A stretch of DNA of 64,000 bases, from the NCBI GenBank assembly GCA_007922225.1, contig ML679958.1:59172862-59236861 (forward strand), read 5' to 3'. This document shows positions 50,701 to 57,889 of the stretch, in pieces. A model generated the notes under the pieces. It had not been told where the DNA came from and did not search any database. It was given only the letters and a program-made list of their open reading frames with translations. A program made the position numbers and the translations under genes. Within the stretch, counting starts at the first letter, position 1. Each line of letters starts with the position of its first letter. This stretch comes from Emydura subglobosa (taxonomy: Eukaryota; Chordata; Testudines; Chelidae).

Positions 50701-53700
50701 GGTATGAAAGATCCACACCCCTGAGTGATGTAGAATAACACCCTTGACATAGTGCTGTCTACACAAGGGGTTAATGAGAGAGCTTCTCAGAGAGGTGGAT
50801 TAACTATGCCAATGGGAGAGCTCTCTTCTGTCGAGATAGTAGAGTCTTCACTTAAGTGCTACAGCAGGCACAGCTGCATTGGTGCAGCTGCGTCGATGCA
50901 GTGTTTTAAATGTAGACCTGCCCTGAGTTGTACAATTACAGATGTTTACAATGCAAGCAAACACTTAATATAACTTTATACCAGGGGCTACAGAGGTTAT
51001 AAGTGAGATCAATACATGCAGCATCCTATACTATTCATAAGGTCTAAACACCAAACATTCTTACAAGTCTAATGTTTTTCTTAACAATATGAACACAGGT
51101 AAGCCAGACTGGTTTCCAGCTATGTTTTTGTCAGTGTTCATTGAGGCCTAGGATCTTGGCATGAGCTGGCACCTGGCCTGCCAGTATCACAACTAATAAT
51201 AAATAGTACTGGAGGATAATATCTGCACAATTCCTAGAGGTCTCTGAAGGAGCCACTGCTTGGGCTTGTTCTACTCCTTGCATTGGCCTGCCAAATGCAT
51301 GCAGGCCATGGTCACACAGGAAAACCCTACCTAAATGCCATAGTCCTCAGCCTAACACCTCTCAGGTATGTCTCTGAGTGGCTCCTTGAACCTCTTGGCA
51401 ATACAGTTGGCTGATTATCTTGCTGCTATTGTGTAGCATTTGCTGGTTTCTCCGGGGATTTGCAGTGTAAAGGGGTTGAAGTCCTCTTCAAAATGCAATT
51501 TGGGACTCTTAATCTACCAGTACTTCAATCTCTCTCTGGGTCAGGATTTTCCCTCACAAACACATACAACAAGGGGGATGGAAAGGAATCCTGTTCAGAA
51601 TTGTAAGCGGGCGGCATGGCCCATCTGGGGCATCATGACCCTTCCTTGGTCCCAGCCTCCAAGGAAGGCCACAGCGCCTCTGCTAAGGGGAATTAGCAGT
51701 CTGCTAGGAGTCTATTGCCCTGGCCCTTTGGCAGGGCGGGCGAGCAAGCAGTGGCACCGCTTTCGATAGCGGTAAGGGAGAGCACGTTCTCCCGGGGAGG
51801 CTAGGGGGGAGACACAGGCCCACCCGTCTCCACTGCGTCCCAGCCCAGGGCCCTAGCAGTGGCAAAGGCATTTGCCACTGAGTCGGCAGGGCTCCCGCCG
51901 CAACACACGGACAGGGGTCTTGCCCCTGACTCAGCCACTGTCTACGGCTGTCCCTGGGCCACTTCCTCCCCCTGGTCCCCCGGTACCTGTGCCCACGTAT
52001 CTCCCTCTGGGTCACTGGGGAAGGTGGCAAGCGGGCGTCCAGCGAGTCCCTCACCATCGACCGGCGGCAGATCTGGAAACGTCTGAGGGTCGTCTGCAAG
52101 CGGGAGTTCTTCCAAGTCAGGGCCGGCCTCGGGGTTCCACCGGTCGGCTAGGGCTGTCCATGCCAGTGAGTCCTCCATGCCAGGCAGCTCCTCCAGGTCA
52201 GGGCCGGCCTCAGAGGACTTCTCCCATCCAACAGGTGGGGGTAGCTCCTCCCCACTACTAGGGTCCGGTGGCCCTCTCCAGTCCTTCGGTCTCGGCGCTC
52301 CAGCCAGTCAACCGGGTTGGGAAGCCCCCTCCAGTCACTCGGGCCTGGAAGGTCTGGCCAGGTTTGGGGCCTGTGGTTGGCAGAGCAGCCACGCCACGCC
52401 ACGCCACTCCACGCCACGCCTAGGCTGCAGCCTCCAGACAGGCACATCTGCCTCTAGCAACCACTTCCTTCCAACTGAGCTGCTGGGCCTGTTTTTTATA
52501 CGTCCTGCCCTGGACCTGGCTCCACCCCTCTGCTTCCGGGTGGCTGGGCCTGCAGGGCCTGGTTCTGTCCAGCGGGGTCAGAGCAACCCTTCCTCGGGCC
52601 CAAGCTCCGAGGAAGGCCACAGCACCTTGCTACAGGAATAAATTCATAATTTAGCAATCTCATTCTAAATATTGCTTTATATTGTCAGCACTACATTAGC
52701 TACAGTGCATGGAGCAATTTCCAGTTTTGGGGGGACAGTGCATCTTAGTGGAATGTTTTCTGTTTTCTGCTCATGTTTTACCATCATGAGCCTAAGAAAT
52801 GGATGTGATCTAGAAAGGGCTTGTTCCCTCCCAGACATCTGTCTGTCCAAATGTGAGTGATCAGTCTTTTTAAACTCATAACAGTTAACCCCGATAGCAG
52901 GCTGTCCCATCACAGATTGTATAGGTAGATATAAATAAAAAGATACACACAATATATCACACAATAGTATAGAATGTATATGATCAATGTATTTAAATAG
53001 TTTTTCTGTAATGTACCGTGTTTTCTCTTTCTTTAGACTGTTTTCATTACCATATCTTAGCCATCTGGAACTTGCCTACAATGATATTAGCGTTATCCCT
53101 CATGAAATCAGGAATCTCAGGTATTGATACATAATATACACTGGAACCAAACCTATGTGTAAAAATATTGTGAGCATATCATGAAGTTCATGGTTATCAG
53201 TAAATCTGGAGTAATTTCCCTGATGTCCATGGATTTACTCTGGATTTGCACCTGGATAACAGAAATCACAATCTGGTGCACTGCCCTGTGACAAGGGTCT
53301 GATTTTAAAAATTAAATTTGTGTGCCGTTGCGTAAATATCATGATTATGCTTGTAATTCAGGTAATGGCACACAAATTATGATCATTTGCTAATTGTGGC
53401 CATATTCATGTGCACTTGCTTAATTTGCATGCATGATCACTGTAATTACGTGCCTCCACCTCATGTAAAGCCCATTGTCATTCGCAGAATTTGCAAGTGA
53501 AGGTGTGATTGCAGTGTGGGTAGGCATACCTATGCTAGCTTTAATCCAGCTAGCATGGGTAACAATGGTATTGAAGATGCAGGAGTGGGGGCTTTAGCCT
53601 GTGCACAAGAGTGAGTACCCGGGGTCCCCTCGTATGCTGGTTGCTAAACCATGCTGCCACTTGTCCACTACTCCACTACTATTACTACACATGCTAGCTA

Positions 53701-56425
53701 GGTTAAAGCAAGCACAGTTACAATTACACCTTTACTTGCAATGTAGACCTACCCTAAGTGTGTGTGTGGTGTGGAGGGGAGGTTAATACTTTGGCTTCAA
53801 GGGAATGATACCGTAGAAACTATATGTGATAGATTGACAATATCCTGAATAAACCTTATGGAGTTAAGATAAACTTTATTGAATTAGGGTTAACACTTTT
53901 GGGGTATATTGCATTAAAAAAGCAATTGTATATGAGTTATTGTGGCATTGCATGTACCTTTTCTAGTAGAGAGGGGGATGCTAATGTACTTCTTCTATTA
54001 TGAACCCTTTCAAGCCACCCTTTGGAGAGGTGCTCATGCACTAGTTCAACATGGGTTCTCCAGGGACCAACAGACAAAGGGTTTTTGGAAAAATAGCCTG
54101 ATATTGAACTGGCTCGTGGCATTCTTCCTGATCCAGCAAATGGACAGGACCCATGGTCCATGGAGGGACTCAATCCTTAGGGAAGGGTTGGAAGGACTGG
54201 ATCTACTGAGGCCCCATATGATTGGTGGACATGTTAAGAGCTGAAGCTGTGCTGAACTTGTTTCTAGAAGGAAACCCCTAGGGTGGGGTGTTTGAAGGAC
54301 TGCTCCTGTCAGAGCCCATGTTAGGGATGAGGTGAGGACTGGTCAGTTTATTAGCATGTGTGCAGATTCTTTTATTGTTTTTAATATTTTCTCCATAATG
54401 CCTTTTACCTTAAGAAAAGTAGGCTTGCATAGGAAGTGCTGTGTGATACCTTATAAGTGCAGCAATTATACCTGTTAACCTTCTCTAAAGAGAAAGCACA
54501 CAGGTGACATTGGGCAACCTGTCTATGCTGGGAGTAACATAGTGAAGGCAGGGAACTATGCAGCCTGCAGATACCCCAGCAAAAGAGACGCGTCCTTGCC
54601 CAAGACAGGTGATGGCCAGGGGAGTTGGTAGCCTGAGAATGAGTTCCCTAGCTGGACTGTGGAGGGGGAACACAGGTGCGGTTGCCCGACATTGCAAGAG
54701 GAAATTTTTCCCACACAGGGTCAATCTGTCTCTGTTTTTGGTTAGAAAGTTTGTGAGTATATCGGCAGCTGTTTATATGATCATAAGGAGGGCAGATATA
54801 GAAGTATACTTACATGTTAATAAGCAAGAGTGTGGAGTTCAGAACACACACACACCCTTAGGTTTTGATGAAATCTGACAATGCGCGGTGTGTTCATTTG
54901 GACACCTGTCTTAAGCATTCAGTTGAATACACAGACAATCCCTTTATTTCCAGTTGCACTAGTTGTTTAAATTGTACTTAAGAAAATAATTTTCTTTTTG
55001 CACATAATTGCATCATTGCATCTTAGACTTAAAATGCATTATTTTTTTAAAACTTAGCCTTTTATACATACAGATACATGTGCCATCTTCGTGCAGTAAC
55101 TCAGCAAATGGGAAGTAGGATATGTATATAATCATAGCAGAGATAAATTGTGTACGTAATTTGGTGGTCCTCAAAATTACAGGGCACTGGAGTATCTGAA
55201 TGTTGAAGGGAATCAGCTGTGTGCTTTGCCTTGTGAGGTTTTGAAGCTTCCTCTGAAATGCCTTAACACAGAAAATAACTTCATGCATCCCTTCTTATGG
55301 AAAGAAAACAGCCAGAACCAGCCACAGAGACTTACTGATCTGGCTGCCCTTTGCTTCTCCAGAAACAACATGTGGCAAAGGTATACCGAGATCTCAAAGG
55401 ATATTCAAGAAATATTGAACAAGTAAGTGATTGAGATCTCTAGCTGCCCCTCTGGCTTCCATGGGAGTTTTGGGTACACAAGAAATGTCAGAAGGATCCA
55501 GGCTTTAGATCTGGTAGTTTATACTTTTTCCATCATGAAATCACCTCTGTATATCCCCACTGTAGGAGCTGCATGCCATGCATTGTGAGCAACAGAATAA
55601 GCTAAATTAAACTAAAATAATGCTGACAATGTTGCTGGTACTTATTGGTCAATATATAACATTCTCCATGCAAGTATACTCAACTAGGTTTTTGAATGCA
55701 TACCAGGTCTATGTATTTTTGATAATACATGGAACTGTACATTTAATCAAGTTCATCATGTGCAAATGACTGCTTTGATCCATTTAACTATCTTTGTGTT
55801 CTATACTGTCACCCATCACCATAGTATCTTCCAGCCAAAAGTGTTTGCTGCAGCCTCATGTTGTGTACTGAACCAGTCTGTTCAAGAGATAGCTGTGAGC
55901 TGTAGAACAACCTAAGCTGAAAAAGATGCCAGCTCAATTTCTGGGAGTGGCAGAGTTATCCCCACACATGCACTGCATCTCTCTGTTTTCACCTGTCCTC
56001 CTTCCCCACTGGAGCCATGCAAGTGTAGCCCCACCCTGAGGGCTAGTGTAATTACCCCCTTGGAACAGAGAGCAGCCTACACCACATGAACCTTCCACAA
56101 TCATCGCCTCAGAGTCAATCAGAGGCCAACTAGATCCCTTAATTTCTAGCTGTGAAAGCAGAAAGTGAACTGGAACGTGCCGTGTCTGTATAGTCATAAG
56201 GACGAGGCAATGTTTCTGACTCTTTTTTCTCTCCATCTTAGCTGTACAGTCTGTGACTGCTGCAAAGGACCCTTGTACGGTCAAGGGCTTCAACTCATTC
56301 GCTCTTGCAGGAACATATTTAGATTCCGCAGACTTCCTTTTCTCTTTAATGCCTGCTCACCATCCTGTTACAGCAGCTTCATGTCTCAGACTGACTCGTT
56401 GACTCGAATGCTTTATGGAAATTGA
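23687..56425 (+). CDS. LRRC63: LRRC63, leucine-rich repeat containing protein 63 (nine coding exons)
   Basis: The coding sequence joins 23687-23774, 28544-29293, 32520-32657, 33523-33680, 38495-38593, 42730-42866, 53037-53120, 55183-55422 and 56242-56425. This is 1878 nt, giving 625 residues plus TGA. Every intron is GT-AG and all phases join without a shift. Residues 44-123 and 129-205 are a tandemly duplicated module and 327-378 are charged and helical. Residues 395-495 hold five clear LxxLxLxxN leucine-rich repeats (ending at N403, N426, N449, N472 and N495). Residues 566-611 are Cys-rich (C566-x2-C569-x-CC, later C603-x3-C607). LRR folds are protein-binding scaffolds; the specific role of LRRC63 is poorly known. 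The name rests on recollection of the family and on LRR plus Cys-rich tail architecture. No signal peptide or membrane segment is seen, so an intracellular protein is inferred. Confidence 0.82.
23775..28543. other. LRRC63 intron 1
   Basis: Mostly A+T-rich unique sequence. A palindromic 'tcaattcaggaaggtac...cttcctcaataggggtgc' inverted-repeat element is at 24955-25138, and an A/T-rich (TAAT)n patch at 25712-25745. A short (AT)n is at 26050-26061. A fragment at 28083-28137 ('cagtgcctcacagtggggccctgattcgggcctctaggcac') belongs to a common reptile interspersed repeat. No other exon supported. Confidence 0.5.
24955..25138. repeat. Imperfect inverted repeat (MITE remnant)
   Basis: The left arm 'ggcctcaattcaggaaggtactaagcac' faces a right arm containing 'gtgcttcctggaatcagggcc', with inner 'cttgcttaa' and 'gggcttaagtgcc' pairing. 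Non-coding, strongly diverged. Confidence 0.5.
28544..29293 (+). CDS. LRRC63: LRRC63 exon 2 (large exon with duplicated module)
   Basis: Acceptor 'cttgtgttctccag' and donor ATAG|gtactg. It encodes residues 30-279 and is open throughout. It contains two related modules starting TNDEDRIFF (28585-28824) and TTDKDRITL (28840-29070). Each holds a YF/YY-SSG-type core, a later KKD motif (NLKKDLTLI / LLKKDFIIT), and an end in aromatic-x-x-LPE (YWSLPEI / YFTLPEF). The rest is Ser/Pro-rich and probably disordered. Confidence 0.88.
29294..32519. other. LRRC63 intron 2
   Basis: Contains a 'gtatttaggtgttgctg...agtgcctaaatctcttc' inverted-repeat type sequence at about 29765-29960 and a CR1 3' fragment at 31200-31288. 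A T run lies at about 31747-31759. Nothing else is supported. Confidence 0.45.
31200..31288 (-). mobile_element. CR1 LINE 3' end fragment, minus strand
   Basis: The sequence 'cttagagtattagagttggaaggggcctcaggaggtcatccagtccaaccccctgctca' pattern is the reverse complement of the CR1 3' UTR end seen at 1855-1925 and 62270-62350. Only about 90 bp is present. Confidence 0.88.
32520..32657 (+). CDS. LRRC63: LRRC63 exon 3
   Basis: Acceptor 'cttccaacttttttcag', donor GCAG|gtgggg, phase 1 at both ends. Encodes residues 280-325, a Lys/Glu-rich, probably helical segment beginning EMALKEKMRKADSTEQILEE. Confidence 0.8.
33523..33680 (+). CDS. LRRC63: LRRC63 exon 4
   Basis: Acceptor 'atatatttttaactgtag', donor TAAG|gtatac, phase 1 in and 0 out. 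Encodes residues 326-378, including an acidic-to-basic predicted helix (NEQDEQEELMARSRMAVLYC) just before the LRRs. Confidence 0.82.
33681..37200. other. LRRC63 intron 4, left part
   Basis: A+T-rich, with a pyrimidine-rich stretch at 33940-34030. A repeat fragment 'ctaggcactactgtaatacaaaataatga' is at 34656-34684, and a T/A-rich stretch with many short 'caaaatgttt' motifs at 35040-35240. No exon supported. Confidence 0.4.
37205..38335 (+). mobile_element. CR1 LINE, older subfamily, in LRRC63 intron 4
   Basis: Degraded RT on the + strand: a motif A region remnant, then VPSGVPQGSV-like sequence, [19 protein letters not shown] (37422-37625 frame), and at 37647-37970 [36 protein letters not shown] and KVQRRARKIIKGLENMIYEE. 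The 3' end has 'cttccagtcctacacttctatgattctatg'. Frameshifts and a missing FADD region inactivate it. It ends about 160 bp before exon 5. Confidence 0.88.
38495..38593 (+). CDS. LRRC63: LRRC63 exon 5 (first leucine-rich repeat)
   Basis: Acceptor 'catatgtcttgtag', donor GGAG|gtatgt, phase 0 on both sides. Encodes residues 379-411 with the LRR motif LVCLNLSFNDLHFFP. At 33 codons it is an exon-sized repeat unit lying just after a CR1 in intron 4. Confidence 0.85.
39290..39990 (+). repeat. MIR-like SINE, interrupted
   Basis: The left part (39290-39435) has 'attattatcccggttctgcagatggggagctgaggcacagagagattaa'. The right part (39903-39985) has 'taagtgacttgctcagcatcacataagaactctgtgacagaggtagaatc', the expected continuation of a MIR-type element. 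The ~470 bp between them is a foreign repeat that itself carries the hAT element at 39595-39831. Confidence 0.65.
39595..39831. mobile_element. Non-autonomous hAT element with perfect TSD
   Basis: A 237-bp element with exact 15-bp terminal inverted repeats caggggtggccaacc / ggttggccacccctg. It is flanked on both sides by the 8-bp direct repeat ccctaggg (39587-39594 and 39832-39839). An 8-bp target duplication and CAGGGG ends are hAT hallmarks. No coding capacity. The perfect TSD suggests a relatively recent insertion. Confidence 0.92.
39995..40445 (+). mobile_element. CR1 LINE 3' fragment
   Basis: Begins within the RT end ('ggcctcagctgaagtattgtgtccagttctgggtgccacatttcagg') and runs through the 3' UTR ('gagggcaggacaagaagtaatagg', 'aaaacttcctaactgtcagggt') to 'ggttggacaaacacctgtcag'. 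The terminal tail is missing. Similar to the copy at 37205-38335. Confidence 0.88.
40446..41010. other. LRRC63 intron 5, no gene seen
   Basis: A+T-rich to mixed sequence. Short open frames lack motifs and splice support. Confidence 0.4.
41020..41720. repeat. Pyrimidine-rich degenerate minisatellite with CR1 inserted
   Basis: The + strand is strongly C/T rich, with recurring phrases such as 'ctcctcatccaatc', 'tctcatcc', 'ccagtctc' and 'ttcccag' at irregular spacing of tens of bases. The same phrase pattern resumes after the CR1 fragment at 41512-41640 ('ccaatcccagtc', 'ccagtcccagtttc', 'agctcccagtctc'). The long open frames here on both strands reflect composition and are not genes. Confidence 0.6.
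41512..41640 (-). mobile_element. CR1 LINE 3' end fragment, minus strand
   Basis: 'catagaatcatagaagattagggttggaaaggacctcaggaggtcatctagtccaacc' type sequence is the reverse complement of the CR1 terminus. It ends near an A run at 41630-41645. Confidence 0.92.
42344..42503 (+). repeat. 41-bp tandem repeat, three units, third one interrupted
   Basis: Units start with 'acctataatgctaca' at 42344, 42385 and 42426 (period 41). The third unit is split after 42440 by about 39 bp, whose last 34 bases (42446-42479) are identical to 42957-42990 in the next intron. The unit then resumes with 'gcagtgtgagatcaggatcagg'. Confidence 0.85.
42730..42866 (+). CDS. LRRC63: LRRC63 exon 6 (two leucine-rich repeats)
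   Basis: Acceptor 'ttttcccccctaag', donor CTGG|gtaagg, phase 0 in and 2 out. Encodes residues 412-456 and part of 457 with LEILKLRNNPIKEIPDDV and LRILNMSFNLISALP, two canonical short LRRs. Confidence 0.9.
43060..43335 (+). repeat. MIR-like SINE remnant
   Basis: The order 'gcagctcctacccaaaagagctgataatct', then 'ggagaagtaaggcacagagaaattaagggatttgcccc', then 'gaggaattgaaccca' is typical of MIR/CORE-SINE-derived copies. Located in LRRC63 intron 6. Confidence 0.65.
43605..43865 (+). repeat. GT-rich low-complexity tract
   Basis: Degenerate 'tgtgttgatttgtgtg'-type sequence with TG dinucleotides throughout. The Cys/Val/Gly-rich frame it produces is a composition artefact. Confidence 0.7.
43985..44115 (+). 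pseudogene. Harbinger transposase, N-terminal fragment
   Basis: The + strand reads LLAFTE, stop, LQMVERCFRTQEMSTDW, stop, DHIVIQIWDDEQQW. This resembles the region upstream of the DDE domain of vertebrate Harbinger transposases, where a 'STDWWDRIV' stretch and a following 'WDDEQW' are typical (family knowledge). The reading stops making sense beyond about 44115, where the inverted segment starts. Two in-frame stops, one at a Trp position, mark it as dead. Confidence 0.62.
44115..45225 (-). pseudogene. Harbinger transposase, inverted central and C-terminal part
   Basis: Read on the minus strand from 45225: LQNFWMCKGATFLNLCAEV, APALQLRDTRMSAALTVKKR, then GGFAAMGFLHFSG (before the first catalytic Asp region), KGYFFMVMQALVDHEGHFT, NINVGWSGRSMT, GDPTPCSPGS, and VVIAACCVLHNICE near 44.36 kb. 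It ends with VLYLALQCGGLLG, which pairs with YLALLFWGLL of copy 1 at about 330-360. The order is that of a DDE_Tnp_4 transposase, with stops and frameshifts throughout. Orientation is opposite to the N-terminal fragment just to its left. Confidence 0.75.
45236..45637. repeat. GC-rich insert in Harbinger copy 2
   Basis: About 400 bp of G-rich (on +) sequence with repeated phrases such as 'gaggagaggg', 'gcaggcggggtg' and 'ggaagaggcggggccgag'. It is absent from the corresponding place in copy 1. Long open frames on both strands come from base composition. Family not recognised. Confidence 0.5.
45638..45705 (+). repeat. 34-bp tandem duplication
   Basis: Two adjacent units start 'ccaatgctcctattaatttt' (45638) and 'ccagtgctcctattaatttt' (45672). 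Copy 1 has only one related unit near 405-440, so the duplication is private to copy 2. Confidence 0.85.
46120..46443 (-). pseudogene. Harbinger copy 2, Myb/SANT-like gene second exon
   Basis: The minus strand reads MRRKKITQDGMCNEILQAC, then CEQRAWRANIADYREKESRQ and a charged, Gly/Pro-containing tail. This Arg/Glu-rich helical exon is typical of the C-terminal half of the Harbinger Myb-like protein. It is mostly open but not joined in frame to the first exon that I can show; the region downstream is shifted. Confidence 0.6.
46688..47215. mobile_element. Non-autonomous terminal-inverted-repeat element nested in Harbinger copy 2
   Basis: It interrupts the sequence 'atgagta...tagggcaatggcactg' that is continuous in copy 1 (2792-2817). 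Left end 'aaggatacaattt' faces right end 'aaaatcttatcctt'. At the right side, 47106-47125 (gttatttttagtaaaagtca) and 47176-47195 are a perfect 20-bp inverted repeat around a 50-bp loop. The middle, 46740-47090, is G+C rich. No transposase is encoded. Superfamily not certain. Confidence 0.65.
47641..47990 (+). mobile_element. CR1 LINE 3' end fragment nested in Harbinger copy 2
   Basis: Starts 'gaggggggatttgatagcagccttcaactacctgaa' and runs to 'ggtcccttccaaccttaatcttctatgattg', matching the 3' 350 bp of the CR1 at 541-1949. Inserted in a stretch continuous in copy 1 (around 3240). Confidence 0.93.
48198..48605 (-). pseudogene. Harbinger copy 2, Myb/SANT-like first exon
   Basis: The minus strand from 48605 reads MSSLASTPSSSPLLCATAQL, then SREEILDLLGLCGEEAVEAQ, RRTSHKNVDIYEQIAQGMQE and QQCCVKAKGVERIPEGRGGQ. 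This follows the Myb/SANT-like (trihelix) pattern with W/L-spaced helices; the tryptophan expected before the first helix is changed. It loses its frame after the third helix, so it is a pseudogene. Better preserved than the copy at 3306-3850. Confidence 0.7.
48926..49995. other. LRRC63 intron 6, no gene seen
   Basis: A short (AT)n patch is at 48952-48971, an A run at 49468-49488, and a pyrimidine-rich tract at 49530-49640. A fragment 'gcacagtgcctagcacaataaagccctgac' at 49808-49838 belongs to a common reptile interspersed repeat. Confidence 0.45.
50000..51190. mobile_element. LTR-like interspersed repeat, interrupted by a MITE
   Basis: A stretch containing 'ggttattcccagtctcaaaacc', 'cttaccccaggtcaattgtac' and 'aaagatttattaactaaaaaaaagaaatgag', and resuming after the MITE with 'gttgtacaattacagatgtttacaatg'. 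It resembles a repeat I associate with LTR/ERV-type sequences in turtles. No internal viral-type gene is present. Ends are not resolved. Confidence 0.4.
50655..50935. mobile_element. Inverted-repeat MITE nested in LTR-like repeat
   Basis: The left end 'ctacagacctacgtcggtacagctg' pairs with the right end 'gcagctgcgtcgatgcagtgttttaaatgtagacctgccc' as imperfect inverted repeats. Same 'gtctac' end type as other MITEs in the window. Confidence 0.6.
51600..52640 (-). mobile_element. GC-rich element with end direct repeats and TATA box, possible LTR/TRIM-like retroelement
   Basis: About 1 kb of G+C-rich sequence in an A+T-rich intron. Related stretches of about 45 bp in direct orientation occur at both ends (51637-51683 and 52588-52633; 'acccttcctyggkcccarsctcc' pattern, then 'gaggaaggccacagc'). 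On the minus strand a TATA-like 'gtataaaaaacaggccc' lies near 52500. It is followed by the acidic, Pro-rich frame 52178-51942 (MEDSLAWTALADRWNPEAGP...). A (CCACG)n-type run sits at 52388-52420. The type is uncertain: TATA plus terminal direct repeats suggest LTR-related sequence, but no primer binding site, gag or pol is recognised. Confidence 0.4.
53037..53120 (+). CDS. LRRC63: LRRC63 exon 7 (leucine-rich repeat)
   Basis: Acceptor 'gttttctctttctttag', donor TCAG|gtattg, phase 2 at both ends. Encodes residues 457-485 with LSHLELAYNDISVIPHEI. It follows a 10.2-kb intron filled with transposons. Confidence 0.88.
53490..53760. mobile_element. Inverted-repeat MITE in LRRC63 intron 7
   Basis: The left 'gtgaaggtgtgattgcagtgtgggtaggcata' pairs with the right 'acaattacacctttacttgcaatgtagacctaccct'. 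Inner inverted copies of 'gctagctttaatccagctagcatg' and 'catgctagctaggttaaagc' are also present. Confidence 0.7.
53800..54740. repeat. Probable interspersed repeat, type not resolved
   Basis: Contains 'gtggcattgcatgtaccttttctagtagagaggg', 'tatgaaccctttcaagcc' and 'gccccatatgattggtggacatg', which I associate with a repeated reptile sequence. The open frames at 53937-54244 on both strands show no domain. Could be LTR-derived, and a search is needed to name it. Confidence 0.3.
54741..55182. other. LRRC63 intron 7, right end
   Basis: A+T-rich with a short (AC)n at 54845-54855. Nothing else seen before the exon 8 acceptor. Confidence 0.5.
55183..55422 (+). CDS. LRRC63: LRRC63 exon 8 (last LRRs)
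   Basis: Acceptor 'tcctcaaaattacag', donor ACAA|gtaagt, phase 2 at both ends. Encodes residues 485-565. ALEYLNVEGNQLCALPCEV is a full LRR, followed by a partial repeat (LKCLNTENNF) and a non-LRR helical part (QRLTDLAALCFSRNNMW) that likely caps the solenoid. Confidence 0.9.
55423..56241. other. LRRC63 intron 8
   Basis: No repeat or exon recognised. The minus-strand frame at 55934-56293 overlaps exon 9 and has no motif support. Confidence 0.45.
56242..56425 (+). CDS. LRRC63: LRRC63 exon 9 (Cys-rich C-terminus and stop)
   Basis: Acceptor 'ttttctctccatcttag'. Encodes residues 565-625 and TGA at 56423-56425. Starts NCTVCDCCKGPLYGQGLQLI, with later C-x3-C (CSPSC) in an aromatic/basic context. 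A Cys-rich tail with this 'GP-x-YG/FG' element occurs in several small LRR proteins (from memory) and may bind metal; that is inference. No clear AATAAA was identified close downstream. Confidence 0.88.
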
Positions 56426-57425
56426 TCTGGGTTGCAGCAGAGAAACTGGTGATCTAATGCAGTTAAGAAATATGAGGTATTTTAGGTCATGGAGTACTAA
56501 AAGATAGCTTGTAATACTGGAGTGTTTGGGATCGCTTTCTTTGTGCAATTATCATATCCTCCTTAAAGTGCTTTCTGGCCTAATGTTCTATTTTTATTTG
56601 GAACGAGTCTTTGCCTGTTTAAATTTGTTAGGGATCACTCACTAGCTCTCTTGGAAGGCTTTTAAGAACTGTTTTGTGCTTAAGCTATTAAGACGTGACA
56701 CATTCTATACAAATAGCTTAAATCTATTTTAATAAGGGTTCAGTAAAAAAAAGAAAGAAGGGCACAATTCATAACTTGCTAGTGTTTCTCTAGACAGCAG
56801 TGAATAATTGAATCAAAAACATTACAGGCCAATTTCATCCCTGCATAAACTCAGTGAAGTCTATGAAATTATACTGAGGATGATTGTAGCCCAGTACTTC
56901 CTGGAGTAATAGTTTCTAGAAGAGAACTTTTAAATCCTTTTCCCTACCAATAGTAAACCATTTTATAAGTTGGTTCTTAACATGGTTTAAAACTGGGCAG
57001 CATAGTTTGGGTCCCTGTAACACAGCTTTAACACAATTCTGTAACTTCATCCTGAAACCTTGTTCAAGCCCAGCCAAAGGAGTAGTCTTCAACATGGTTC
57101 TACTTCAGGGTTCAGTCCTACAAACACACACTATTGGACTTGAAGTGCAATTGACCCATGTGCAGAGGGCCGATACAAGCCTTTTGCACCACTTAAGACC
57201 TGCTTAAGCCCTGAAAACAAAGCTTAAGTATGACTTAAGTGATGCATAGGACTGGGTGGTGGTCTTCTGCCCGAGTCACTTTCATCTTTAGAACTTACTG
57301 TTTCAAAGAGTTCCATTCACATATAGGGGACTACTTGTGACAGTAAGCACTATGTCCAGGAGTAAATGTTCATAGTTCAGGCGCTAACTTGGTTCATACC
57401 TTTCCAGGAACCATATCAATGTGCT
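56426..57425. other. LRRC63 3' flank, probably 3' UTR then intergenic
   Basis: A+T-rich sequence after the LRRC63 stop. No canonical AATAAA close to the stop was identified with confidence, so the 3' UTR end is open. No other gene seen. Confidence 0.4.
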
Positions 57426-57429
57426 GTGA

Positions 57430-57660
57430 CACAGGATATGTCTACACAGCAACTGTGGGGGAGTGTGTGTTTTCTTCCCAGCACAGATAGACAAATGCGC
57501 TCGCTCTTCTCATGGGGTAGATGGGATTGTACTTGTATGGCTAGCCCGAGCCATCTTCTGCTATGCTATTTTTAGTGTGCTAGCTCGAGCAGAGGTAACG
57601 TGTTTGTCTATCTGTGCTGGGAAACACCATCCCAATTGCTGTGTAGACATACACATAGTT
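57430..57660. mobile_element. Inverted-repeat MITE
   Basis: Ends 'tatgtctacacagcaactgtg' and 'caattgctgtgtagacatacac' form clear terminal inverted repeats. Just inside, 'cccagcacagatagacaaa' at about 57477-57495 pairs with 'tttgtctatctgtgctggg' at about 57603-57621. No coding capacity. Confidence 0.8.
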
Positions 57661-57889
57661 CCCAGAGTAGTGTGGATGTAGTAACCTGGTTTTGATTTGA
57701 CTTGAACTTGATTAAACTATGCTAGCAAAACTGCTTTTTCCACTGGTATAAAAAGTGCTTTAAAATGCTACACTATCTGCCTCATACAAGACACTAATTT
57801 GTCTATTAGTAATTGTTAAACAGGGCACAATTACAAAAAGGTGCCTCTGGAAGATGTCTGCAACCCAGACATAAAAGTCTGTATTTGGG

